Positions 1-5,573 of a DNA stretch of 6,187 nucleotides are shown piece by piece. Within the stretch, counting starts at the first letter, position 1; each line of letters begins with the position of its first letter. The notes beneath the pieces are model-generated. The model saw only the letters and a program-made list of their open reading frames with translations, was not told where the DNA came from and did no database searches. The stretch is from an uncultured Clostridia bacterium (lineage in GTDB: Bacteria > Bacillota > Clostridia > Oscillospirales > Acutalibacteraceae), in NCBI GenBank assembly GCA_944384865.1, contig CALWVC010000088.1:1-6187 (forward strand). The letters run 5' to 3'. Position numbers and translations under genes: made by a program.

Positions 1-938
1 TTGCCGACGATCTGTATCACACCCGCGGCATGCCGGTATCGCCGGAACAGCTGGTCATCGGCGCAGGCACCGAATATCTGTATAACCTGATCATCCAGCT
101 GTTGGGCCGGGAGCGTGTATTTGCGGTAGAAGATCCCGGCTATGGAAAGATATCGAAGATTTATCAGATCAACAATGTGGGCTACCGCCGGGTTTCCATC
201 GACAGGCAGGGCCTGGATCTGCAAAAGCTGGAACAAAGCGGCGCAGACGTGGTGCACATCTCCCCGTCGCACCATTATCCCACCGGCATCGTCACGCCTA
301 TCGGCCGGCGGCAGCAGATTTTGCACTGGGCCGATCAATCCGACAGCCGGTATATCATCGAAGACGATTATGACAGTGAATTTCGTTTTACCGGCCGGCC
401 GATTCCCACCATGCAAAGTATCGACAAACACGAAAAAGTATTGTATATCAATACTTTTTCCAAAAGCATTTCGCCGGCGATCCGGATCAGCTATCTGGTT
501 TTGCCGGAAGGTCTGTCGCAACGGTTCCGGCGCACCATGAGCTTTTATGCCTGCACGGTGCCGGTATTCGAGCAGTATACCCTGGCAGCGTTTATTGCCG
601 AAGGGTATTTTGAACGGCACATCAACCGGATGAAAAACCTGTATCGCACCCGGCGGGACAGTGTAATCCACGCGATCCTGCAAAGCCCGCTGAAAGACAG
701 GGTGCAGATTACCGAGGAAAACGCCGGGCTGCATTTTCTGCTGACGGTGGATACCGCCCGCAGCGACCGCGCGATCATTGACGCCGCAGACCGGGCGGGT
801 ATTCGGTTATCCTGCCTGGCGGATTATGCCGGGCAGCCGGATGAACAATTTGCACACCGGTTTGTCATCAACTATTCCGGCATAGACTGCAGCCGGCTGG
901 ACGAAGCAGTCCGCCGGCTGTCGGAAGTTTTGATCTGA
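1..938 (+). CDS. MocR/PdxR-type PLP-dependent aminotransferase domain (5' end cut)
   Basis: The reading frame is open from position 3 to the TGA at 936-938, giving 311 visible residues with the start outside the window. It is a fold-type I aminotransferase domain. Visible signatures are RGMPVSPEQLVIGAGTEYL near the edge, EDPGY (57-77 bp downstream of position 70), SPSHHYPTG for substrate/PLP contact, the EDDYDSEFR motif typical of MocR proteins, and NTFSKSISPAIRISYLVLP, in which the Lys codon at 462-464 is the expected PLP-binding lysine. MocR proteins normally carry an N-terminal GntR winged helix of about 70 residues plus a linker; that part would lie left of the window, so whether it is a regulator or a free-standing aminotransferase cannot be seen. 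MocR members commonly sense PLP, GABA or amino acids and control a nearby, often divergent gene. The internal ATG at 30 is not the real start, because the conserved frame continues upstream. The gene converges on the deacylase at 1028-1498, and I see no convincing terminator between them. Confidence 0.9.
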   Translation, partial: ADDLYHTRGMPVSPEQLVIGAGTEYLYNLIIQLLGRERVFAVEDPGYGKISKIYQINNVGYRRVSIDRQGLDLQKLEQSGADVVHISPSHHYPTGIVTPIGRRQQILHWADQSDSRYIIEDDYDSEFRFTGRPIPTMQSIDKHEKVLYINTFSKSISPAIRISYLVLPEGLSQRFRRTMSFYACTVPVFEQYTLAAFIAEGYFERHINRMKNLYRTRRDSVIHAILQSPLKDRVQITEENAGLHFLLTVDTARSDRAIIDAADRAGIRLSCLADYAGQPDEQFAHRFVINYSGIDCSRLDEAVRRLSEVLI

Positions 939-956
939 AATGCAGCCGGCTGGACG
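888..956. repeat. 16-bp perfect direct repeat across the aminotransferase stop
   Basis: TGCAGCCGGCTGGACG occurs at 888-903, inside the last codons of the aminotransferase gene, and again at 941-956, three bases after its stop. The copies are 53 bases apart. The second copy also forms a short inverted repeat (TGCAGC at 941-946 with GCTGCA at 956-961). Function unknown; it may be a small duplication scar. Confidence 0.7.
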
Positions 957-1027
957 CTGCAACACGCATAACGATCAAAGATATGGCATAAAATCGGACA
1001 AGAAGACCCCGACGTCATCTCGTCTGA

Positions 1028-1498
1028 TCATTGCATCGGCTTGCAGACGTCCACCCAGCCCGCGGCGCGGGAAAACTGCTCCAGCTCCTCCGGCGTCAGT
1101 TCGATGGCGCTGTTGGCGCTGCCGCAGGCGGGAAACACCGTTTCAAAGCGCTTGAGTGATGTGTCCAGATAAATCTGCACGCCGTCGTTGACCGCAAAGG
1201 GGCAAACGCCGCCCACCTGATGGCCGGTCAGCGGCTCAACCTGTTCAAAACGCAGCATTTTTGCCTTAGTCTGGAATCGCGCCTTAAATTTCTGGTTGTC
1301 GATTTTAACATCGCCCGCCGCCACAATCAATACCGGCGTTTCACCCACCAGCAGCGAGATGGTCTTGGCGATCCGACAGGGTTCGCAGCCCAGCGCCTGC
1401 GCCGCCAGCGCTACCGTCGCGCTGGACTGGTCAAACTCTCGGATACGCCCATCCGCGCCGTATGTATGCAAGTATGCCCGCACTTTTTCAATAGACAT
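1028..1498 (-). CDS. YbaK/EbsC-family aminoacyl-tRNA deacylase
   Basis: A complete 156-residue protein of the YbaK/ProX editing-domain family, whose members hydrolyse mischarged tRNAs in trans (Cys-tRNA-Pro for YbaK, Ala-tRNA-Pro for the ProX proteins). The whole length is one editing domain. Signatures are SSATVALAAQALGCEP (residues 25-40), AKTI with Lys45 at the position of the functionally important lysine of YbaK, the AAGDVKIDNQKFK strand-turn (60-72), TGHQVGGVCPF (91-101), and PACGSANSAIEL near the C-terminus. The form with GGVCPF and ACGSANSAIEL is one I associate with clostridial YbaK/EbsC proteins; which mischarged tRNA it edits cannot be read from sequence. The start ATG at 1496-1498 is supported by a GGAGG ribosome binding site (complement of 1505-1509) six bases upstream and by a good promoter at 1531-1559. 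It is monocistronic here and divergent from the lipid operon. Confidence 0.93.
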   Translation of the reverse strand: MSIEKVRAYLHTYGADGRIREFDQSSATVALAAQALGCEPCRIAKTISLLVGETPVLIVAAGDVKIDNQKFKARFQTKAKMLRFEQVEPLTGHQVGGVCPFAVNDGVQIYLDTSLKRFETVFPACGSANSAIELTPEELEQFSRAAGWVDVCKPMQ

Positions 1499-1530
1499 GC
1501 TCTTCCTCCGATTTGCTTTTTTTGAAAATT

Positions 1531-1559
1531 ATCATAGCCCTTCAGCCCCTGTTTGTCAA
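1531..1559 (-). promoter_or_regulatory. Sigma-A promoter of the YbaK/EbsC gene
   Basis: On the minus strand TTGACA (complement of 1554-1559) is followed after exactly 17 bases by TATGAT (complement of 1531-1536). That is a consensus -35 and a 5/6 -10. The expected start of transcription lies about 7 bases further left, near 1524, leaving a leader of roughly 25 bases that contains the GGAGG site. Confidence 0.85.
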
Positions 1560-1580
1560 GGCATCCACAAAAATACAGGG

Positions 1581-1609
1581 TTTACAAAACGCCCGGCCGT
1601 GCGTATAAT
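1581..1609 (+). promoter_or_regulatory. Sigma-A promoter of the glycosyltransferase-plsY-like operon
   Basis: TTTACA at 1581-1586 and TATAAT at 1604-1609 are separated by 17 bases, giving a 5/6 -35 and a perfect -10. The predicted transcript would start near 1616, leaving a leader of about 90 bases before the ATG at 1705. The -35 lies only 21 bases from the -35 of the divergent YbaK/EbsC promoter. Confidence 0.85.
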
Positions 1610-1676
1610 GAACATATGATTTTGAAAGATACGCCGGTGGGAACATATGATTTTAAAATGGGTGCTGCCGGCGTGG
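1610..1676 (+). repeat. Imperfect tandem duplication in the leader of the lipid operon
   Basis: GAACATATGATTTT is present twice, at 1610-1623 and 1641-1654, a perfect 14-bp match with a 31-base period. The match continues imperfectly: GAAA then CGCCGG-TGG after the first copy, AAAA then TGCCGGCGTGG after the second. The first copy directly follows the -10 box and covers the predicted transcription start, which is where a repressor operator would sit. Function is inference only. Confidence 0.65.
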
Positions 1677-1704
1677 ATATTATAAAACACAGGGGGGATT
1701 TCCG

Positions 1705-2826
1705 ATGCGCGTATTGCTGCTGTCCTGCAACACCGGGCAGGGACACAACACGGCTGCAGGGGCTCTCTATGAAGAACTGCAGCGCCGGGATATTCCATGT
1801 GAATGCAAAGATGCGCTGCTGTTCGGCGGTGAAAAAACTTCCAAAGCCGTGAGCCGCTCTTATACCGGTATCGCGGTCAAAGCGCCCGCCGCCTTCGGTC
1901 TGATCTATCAGGTGGGAAAAGCCTACAGCAGAACCCGGCTGCGCTCGCCGGTCTATCTGGCCAACAAGCTGTATGCCAAAGATCTGCGGCAATATATTTT
2001 ACAGCAGCAGTTCGACACGGTGATCTGCACCCATCTGTTCCCCGCCGAGGCCCTGACCTATTTAAAGCGCAAACACGCCCTTGACGCGCTGTGCTGCGGC
2101 GTCGCCACCGATTATACCTGTATCCCGTTCTGGGAGGAAATCCGGATGGATCTGCAGTTTATCGCCCATCCGGATCTGAAAAAAGAATGTGTGCGCCGCG
2201 GTATGGACGCGCAGTCCATCAGATGCACCGGCATTCCGGTTTCCGCCCGGTTTAATAGCAAAACCGAACAGGTGCGGGCCCGGCGGTTATTAGGGTTGCC
2301 GGAATCGGGACCGATCTTTTTAATGATGACCGGCAGCATGGGCTTTGGACATATTTTAAAAATTGCCCGGCAGCTGCTGGTTCGCCGGCCGGATTGCCAG
2401 ATTGTCATTCTGACCGGCCGAAACGAAACGCTGCGCCGGCAGGTGGAGGAACAGCTTGTGCCCCACCGGGTGCGGGCCGTGCCGTTTACCGATCAGGTTC
2501 CGCTGTATATGGACGCCTGCGACGTGACGCTGACCAAGCCCGGCGGGCTGACTGCCACCGAAGCGGCGGTCAAAAACGTTCCGCTGGTGTTTACAGACCC
2601 AATTCCCGGGTGTGAAACCAAAAACATGCAGTTTTTTGAAAAACGCGGCATGGCGCTGGCGGCCAAAAACGAGCCGGACGCCGCGGCCAAGGCGATCCGG
2701 CTGACGGAAAACCCGACGCTGCGGCAAGCGATGCTGGAGGCCCAGCGTCGCAATATCAACAAGGATGCGGCCGCGCAGATCTGTCGGCAGATCTGCGCCC
2801 ATAAGATGGTGATAGAGGATGTTTAA
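1705..2826 (+). CDS. Diacylglycerol glycosyltransferase, MGDG synthase/UgtP family
   Basis: A 373-residue GT-B glycosyltransferase of family GT28. The family includes plant MGDG synthases and Bacillus UgtP, which move glucose or galactose from a UDP-sugar to diacylglycerol at the cytoplasmic face of the membrane; it is also related to MurG. The N-terminal acceptor domain has the loop SCNTGQGHNTAA (7-18), CTHLFPAEAL (108-117) and ATDYT (134-138). The C-terminal nucleotide-sugar domain has GIPV (176-179), MTGSMGFGH (208-216), TKPGGLTATEA (277-287) and DPIPGCETKNMQF (298-310). The start is fixed by AGGGGGG at 1691-1697, eight bases before the ATG. The gene follows a strong promoter and overlaps the PlsY-like gene by 8 bases, so the two are probably translationally coupled. 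The transferred sugar, and whether one or more are added, cannot be told from sequence. MurG itself is excluded by the MGDG-type N-terminal region. Confidence 0.9.
   Translation: MRVLLLSCNTGQGHNTAAGALYEELQRRDIPCECKDALLFGGEKTSKAVSRSYTGIAVKAPAAFGLIYQVGKAYSRTRLRSPVYLANKLYAKDLRQYILQQQFDTVICTHLFPAEALTYLKRKHALDALCCGVATDYTCIPFWEEIRMDLQFIAHPDLKKECVRRGMDAQSIRCTGIPVSARFNSKTEQVRARRLLGLPESGPIFLMMTGSMGFGHILKIARQLLVRRPDCQIVILTGRNETLRRQVEEQLVPHRVRAVPFTDQVPLYMDACDVTLTKPGGLTATEAAVKNVPLVFTDPIPGCETKNMQFFEKRGMALAAKNEPDAAAKAIRLTENPTLRQAMLEAQRRNINKDAAAQICRQICAHKMVIEDV
2773..2798. other. 11-bp perfect hairpin at the 3' end of the glycosyltransferase gene
   Basis: GCGCAGATCTG (2773-2783) pairs perfectly with CAGATCTGCGC (2788-2798), leaving a four-base TCGG loop. 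It lies within the coding sequence (residues AQICRQICA) and ends 20 bases before the ATG of the next gene, just ahead of its ribosome binding site GGTGA at 2808-2812. No T-run follows, so it is not an intrinsic terminator. It could influence coupling or mRNA stability; that is inference. Confidence 0.7.
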
Positions 2827-3451
2827 ATACATATTATTCGGCGCGGCCGGTTTTGTCTGCGGCAGCGTGATGTTCAGCTACTGGCTGCCGCGGCTGTTGC
2901 AGGGCATCGATATTACAGCATGTAGCCCCGACCATAACCCGGGGGTTTATAACGTGTTCCGCTACGCCGGGCGGACGATGGGGATTTTGTGCCTGCTGCT
3001 GGATCTGGCAAAGGGCGCGGTACCGGTATGGATCGCGGTACAGTTTGTTTCCTACGATAATCCGTTGTTCTCCGGGGTATTGTTCGCGCCGGTATTGGGC
3101 CATGCCATCACGCTGTTTGGCAAAAAAGGCGGGAAATCGATCGCGACCTCCTTCGGCGTGCTGCTGGGCGCCGTGCCCCATACCTTCGCCGTATTGGTAC
3201 TGGCGGTATGGTATCTGTTCTTTTCGGCGATATATAAAATCAAATCCCACCGCCGGCGCAGTATTTGCAGCTATGGCGCCTTTACATTGACCATGCTGGC
3301 CTGTCTGCCGTTTACCGGCGACTATACCGCCTTAATCGGCTGCGCGGCCATTTCGGCGCTGGTGATTTACAAACACCTGCCGCCCGGCAAAAAGCGCCGG
3401 GCTGTCGAAGCCGGCGCAGCAGAGCCGGAGGATCAGGCCTCCCGTTTATAA
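2819..3451 (+). CDS. Divergent PlsY-like glycerol-3-phosphate acyltransferase family membrane protein
   Basis: A 210-residue integral membrane protein with the PlsY layout. PlsY transfers an acyl group from acyl phosphate to the sn-1 position of glycerol 3-phosphate, the first step of phospholipid synthesis. An N-terminal membrane segment GAAGFVCGSVMFSYWLP (8-24) is followed by a cytoplasmic loop with SPDHNPGVYNVFR (36-48) where canonical PlsY has GSGNxGATNxxR, then DLAKG (62-66), GHAITLFGKKGGKSIAT (94-110, matching the PlsY GGKGxAT motif), and further hydrophobic segments near 112-135, 153-165 and 170-184. The usual third motif (NIxRLxxGxE) is not recognisable; the protein ends in a charged tail after YKHLPPGKKRR (184-194). 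Catalytic competence is therefore uncertain. The ATG overlaps the upstream gene's stop by 8 bases, with GGTGA at 2808-2812 as likely ribosome binding site. A role in lipid synthesis with the upstream glycosyltransferase is inference from the operon. Confidence 0.82.
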   Translation: MFKYILFGAAGFVCGSVMFSYWLPRLLQGIDITACSPDHNPGVYNVFRYAGRTMGILCLLLDLAKGAVPVWIAVQFVSYDNPLFSGVLFAPVLGHAITLFGKKGGKSIATSFGVLLGAVPHTFAVLVLAVWYLFFSAIYKIKSHRRRSICSYGAFTLTMLACLPFTGDYTALIGCAAISALVIYKHLPPGKKRRAVEAGAAEPEDQASRL

Positions 3452-3492
3452 CGATCTGTGATACAACTCCACAGCGCTCTATAACGCACCCA

Positions 3493-3531
3493 AAAACCCG
3501 CCGCAAGGTAATCAACCCCGCGGCGGGTTTT
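3493..3531. terminator. Bidirectional intrinsic terminator between the lipid operon and the M23 gene
   Basis: AAAACCCGCCGC (3493-3504) and GCGGCGGGTTTT (3520-3531) are perfect 12-bp inverted arms with a 15-base loop. The GC-rich core is flanked by A-runs and T-runs on both sides: four T on the + strand and five T on the - strand. It therefore suits both convergent transcripts, ending the lipid operon from the left and the M23 gene from the right. Confidence 0.9.
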
Positions 3532-3602
3532 CGGTGCCCCTGAAACGATCAAACGGGGGCGCGCGTTTCTTTCTGTTGTCAGTATATGCGGCCGGCCTGT
3601 TT

Positions 3603-4307
3603 TTATTCCTGTTCAAACAGCGATTCCGGATCAATATATACATCGTTTTTCTGAACGGCAAAATGCAGGTGCGGCGGATCTACCAGTTCGCCCGGCACGC
3701 TGTCGACGCCGCCCAGAACCGTTCCCACCTCTACGACCGCATCTTCTTCCACCAGCGGATTATTCAGCCCGCTGTAATATGCGATAATGCCGTTGCCATG
3801 GTCGATGACCACGGTATTGCCCAGCACGGTATCTGTATATACTTTTGTGACTCTGCCGTCGCCGGCGGCTTTGACCTCGGTTCCTTCCTCCGCCGCAATA
3901 TCGACGCCCAGATGGATCCGCCAGTCGTCGTAGGTTTCTGAATATTGCAGCTGTTTCAGATCAAAGCCCTTGATGATCTGGCCGCCGATGGGCATCACAA
4001 AAAATCCGGCGGTATCCGACGGTTGTTTTTCGGTGGTTTCAGGCTGCGGCGCAGACGTCGGCGCTTCGGTTTCCACCGGCACAGCCGGCCCTGCGGTCAC
4101 CGATTCCACCACATTTTGTACCGGAACTTCAGAAACCGGCGCCTCGGTCTGCTGGTCCGGCCGCACCGTCTGTTCCCTTCGCATACTGTCCAGCGCCGAC
4201 CAGGTTCCCGCGCCCAGCGCCAGCAGACAAACCGCCAGTGAGAAAAACAGCGTTTTGCGTTTGCCTGTCTTTCGTTTGTTTGTATCCTCAAACTGCATCT
4301 GACTCAT
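3603..4307 (-). CDS. spoIIQ: SpoIIQ-like M23 (LytM-fold) membrane-anchored peptidase
   Basis: A 234-residue protein. After a basic cytoplasmic N-terminus (KRKTGKRK) there is one membrane segment at about 19-39 (LFFSLAVCLLALGAGTWSAL), then a Thr/Glu/Pro-rich linker (about 41-100), then a LytM/M23 domain. The domain keeps zinc-site signatures HLGVD (His132, Asp136) and HLH (His213, His215). The catalytic-site His of the LytM YxHL motif is replaced (YSGL, 178-181). Length, topology, the YSETYDDWRIHLGVDIAA region and the sigma-F-type promoter upstream fit SpoIIQ, the forespore protein that pairs with SpoIIIAH across the septum during engulfment. Bacillus SpoIIQ has lost the zinc site, while clostridial ones often keep it. 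The ATG at 4305-4307 has AAAGGATG in front. It could instead be a general M23 cell-wall hydrolase; I favour SpoIIQ at about two to one. The symbol is therefore provisional. Confidence 0.85.
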   Translation of the reverse strand: MSQMQFEDTNKRKTGKRKTLFFSLAVCLLALGAGTWSALDSMRREQTVRPDQQTEAPVSEVPVQNVVESVTAGPAVPVETEAPTSAPQPETTEKQPSDTAGFFVMPIGGQIIKGFDLKQLQYSETYDDWRIHLGVDIAAEEGTEVKAAGDGRVTKVYTDTVLGNTVVIDHGNGIIAYYSGLNNPLVEEDAVVEVGTVLGGVDSVPGELVDPPHLHFAVQKNDVYIDPESLFEQE

Positions 4308-4332
4308 GTAGCTTCATCCTTTCTTTTGATTT

Positions 4333-4362
4333 TATTGTTGACCGCCGGCCGCCGGCTTATAC
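4333..4362 (-). promoter_or_regulatory. Sigma-F (or sigma-G) type promoter of the SpoIIQ-like gene
   Basis: On the minus strand GTATA (complement of 4358-4362) is followed after 15 bases by GTCAACAATA (complement of 4333-4342). The published Bacillus sigma-F consensus is GYATA, about 15 bases, then GGNAANAHTR. Here the -35 matches fully and the -10 matches all specified positions but one (T for the second G). Transcription would begin near 4326, about 20 bases before the ATG, leaving room for AAAGGATG. I found no well-spaced sigma-A promoter for this gene. Confidence 0.6.
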
Positions 4363-4373
4363 GGATTTTTCAA

Positions 4374-4415
4374 AAAATGTTAAAGGTCAAAAAAGGTCAG
4401 ATAATTTAACATTTT
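4374..4415. repeat. 11-bp perfect inverted repeat around a direct repeat, in the divergent promoter region
   Basis: AAAATGTTAAA (4374-4384) and TTTAACATTTT (4405-4415) are perfect inverted arms 20 bases apart. Between and partly overlapping them lie two copies of AAAGGTCA (4382-4389 and 4392-4399), ten bases or about one helical turn apart. The element sits 11 bases from the -35 of the leftward sporulation-type promoter and 16 bases from the -35 of hrcA. It could be an operator, an AT-rich upstream element, or chance in an AT-rich stretch. Confidence 0.6.
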
Positions 4416-4431
4416 GTTTACAATTAACCTA

Positions 4432-4460
4432 TTGACAATCTGCCCCGGCGGTGGTAAATT
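4432..4460 (+). promoter_or_regulatory. Sigma-A promoter of the hrcA-grpE operon
   Basis: TTGACA at 4432-4437 (perfect -35) and TAAATT at 4455-4460 (4/6 -10) are separated by 17 bases. Transcription would start about 4467, at the left edge of the CIRCE element, the usual arrangement for HrcA-controlled promoters. TATACT at 4460-4465 is a better -10 by sequence, but its 22-base spacing is too long. Confidence 0.75.
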
Positions 4461-4467
4461 ATACTTG

Positions 4468-4494
4468 TTAGCACTCTGCGTGTTTGAGTGCCAA
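4468..4494 (+). promoter_or_regulatory. CIRCE operator for HrcA
   Basis: TTAGCACTC (4468-4476), nine bases, then GAGTGCCAA (4486-4494). The CIRCE consensus is TTAGCACTC-N9-GAGTGCTAA, so only one base differs (C for T in the right arm). It lies at or just after the predicted transcription start and 29 bases before the hrcA ATG, so HrcA bound here would repress its own operon when chaperone supply is ample. Confidence 0.97.
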
Positions 4495-4523
4495 GTTGTA
4501 TAAAACAGAAAGAGGTGAGCCTC

Positions 4524-5558
4524 ATGCTGCTGACACAGCGGGAAGCATCCATTTTAAACGCCGTGATCCGTTCTTATATCACAACCGGCGAACCGGTAGG
4601 ATCCAAAGCGCTGCGGGACGCACAGTCGATGAATCTGTCCCCCGCGACCATCCGCGCCGCTATGAACCGGCTGTGCGAGCTGGGGCTGCTGGAACAGCCG
4701 CACACATCGGCGGGTAGAATCCCCACCGCAGCAGGATACCGTTATTTTATCGAAAATCTGCTGCCCAACTGCCGGCTGCCACAGGCCGTCAAAGACCGTA
4801 TCGACAGCATCTTTCCCCACTGCGCCCAACAGCCTGACAGTCTGGTGGAGGATTCCTGCGAGGCGCTGGCCGAGCTGACGGGCTGCGCGGCGCTGCTGAC
4901 CACTCCCGCCGACCGGGAGGCTTATATTAAAAACGTTCGGCTGATGCAGGTATCGCGGCATACCGCGATTCTGGTGTTGCTTGCATCTTCGGGTATGATG
5001 AAAAGCCGGCTGTTCCGGTTTGAATGCCCGGTAACCAGCGCGTTGCTGGAGAAAATCGACGCCGTTTTGCAGCAGGAGGTTTACGGCCTGCCGCTGGATG
5101 CGCTGAATCCTGTGATGATGCAAAGCCTGCTGCTGATGCTGGACGAAGATTCCCTGGCCGCCGCACCCGCGATCTCCGCATTGATGGACGCTGCCAACGA
5201 CATCGCCGAATCGCAGGTCAAACTCAAAGGCGGGACCAATTTGCTGACCCATCGAGAATTTTCAGCCGAACGGGCCAAGCTGCTGTTTGACTATCTGCAG
5301 AACGACCTGGCGCTGCTGCATATTTTGCGACGCGCCGGAGACGGGCTTTCGATTATTCTTGGCAACGAGACCGGCGAGGATGCGCTGAACAGCTCCGGTA
5401 TGATCGTCACCCATTATTGCATCGGCGACCGCGACGTCGGCGCCATCGGAATTTTAGGACCCGACCGCATGGATTACGAGCATATTATTCCCAGCGTTTT
5501 ATATTTCAAAGACAGGCTGGGCGGGCTGTTGACCGAACGGTTTTCGGATGATTTTTAG
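4524..5558 (+). CDS. hrcA: Heat-inducible transcription repressor HrcA
   Basis: A 344-residue protein, the usual length for HrcA, the repressor of class I heat-shock genes that binds CIRCE as a dimer and needs GroEL to stay active. The N-terminal winged helix has LTQREASILNAVIRSYI (3-19), TGEPVGSKAL (21-30), SPATIRAAMNRLCELGLL (39-56, usually SSATIRNxMxxLE) and the family hallmark QPHTSAGRIPT (58-68). The central GAF-like and dimerisation parts follow, ending in LGPDRMDYEHIIPSVLYF (311-328), the conserved C-terminal motif. The ATG at 4524 is chosen because AGAGGTGAG at 4511-4519 is a good ribosome binding site and HrcA homology begins at LTQRE. The same frame stays open back to a GTG at 4488, but that lies inside CIRCE. 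Fifteen bases separate it from grpE, so the two form one operon. Confidence 0.97.
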   Translation: MLLTQREASILNAVIRSYITTGEPVGSKALRDAQSMNLSPATIRAAMNRLCELGLLEQPHTSAGRIPTAAGYRYFIENLLPNCRLPQAVKDRIDSIFPHCAQQPDSLVEDSCEALAELTGCAALLTTPADREAYIKNVRLMQVSRHTAILVLLASSGMMKSRLFRFECPVTSALLEKIDAVLQQEVYGLPLDALNPVMMQSLLLMLDEDSLAAAPAISALMDAANDIAESQVKLKGGTNLLTHREFSAERAKLLFDYLQNDLALLHILRRAGDGLSIILGNETGEDALNSSGMIVTHYCIGDRDVGAIGILGPDRMDYEHIIPSVLYFKDRLGGLLTERFSDDF

Positions 5559-5573
5559 AAAGGATCTGACACA

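Noticed and set aside
941..961. Terminator for the convergent aminotransferase and deacylase genes
   Set aside because: The stem is 6 bp with a 9-base loop and has no T-run on the + strand and only three T on the - strand; too weak to call.
1616..1852. Small open frame from ATG 1616 through the lipid-operon leader
   Set aside because: Its start coincides with the predicted transcription start, it has no ribosome binding site, and most of it is the glycosyltransferase gene in another frame.
3382..3402. Hairpin GCCCGGC / GCCGGGC near the end of the plsY-like gene
   Set aside because: A 7-bp GC stem inside coding sequence with no T-run, in a region where CCGG is very common.
3536..3569. Second hairpin after the terminator (GCCCC with GGGGC, or GAAACG with CGTTTC)
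   Set aside because: Stems are only 5-6 bp with long loops, and the perfect 12-bp terminator next to it already explains termination.
4358..4398. Sigma-A promoter for the M23 gene using TTGACC and TATAAG on the minus strand
   Set aside because: The spacing is about 23 bases, too long for sigma-A, while the sigma-F-type match has the right spacing.
4488..4523. Longer hrcA starting at GTG 4488 (12 extra residues)
   Set aside because: The GTG lies inside the right arm of CIRCE and has no ribosome binding site; ATG 4524 has a good one and HrcA homology begins there.
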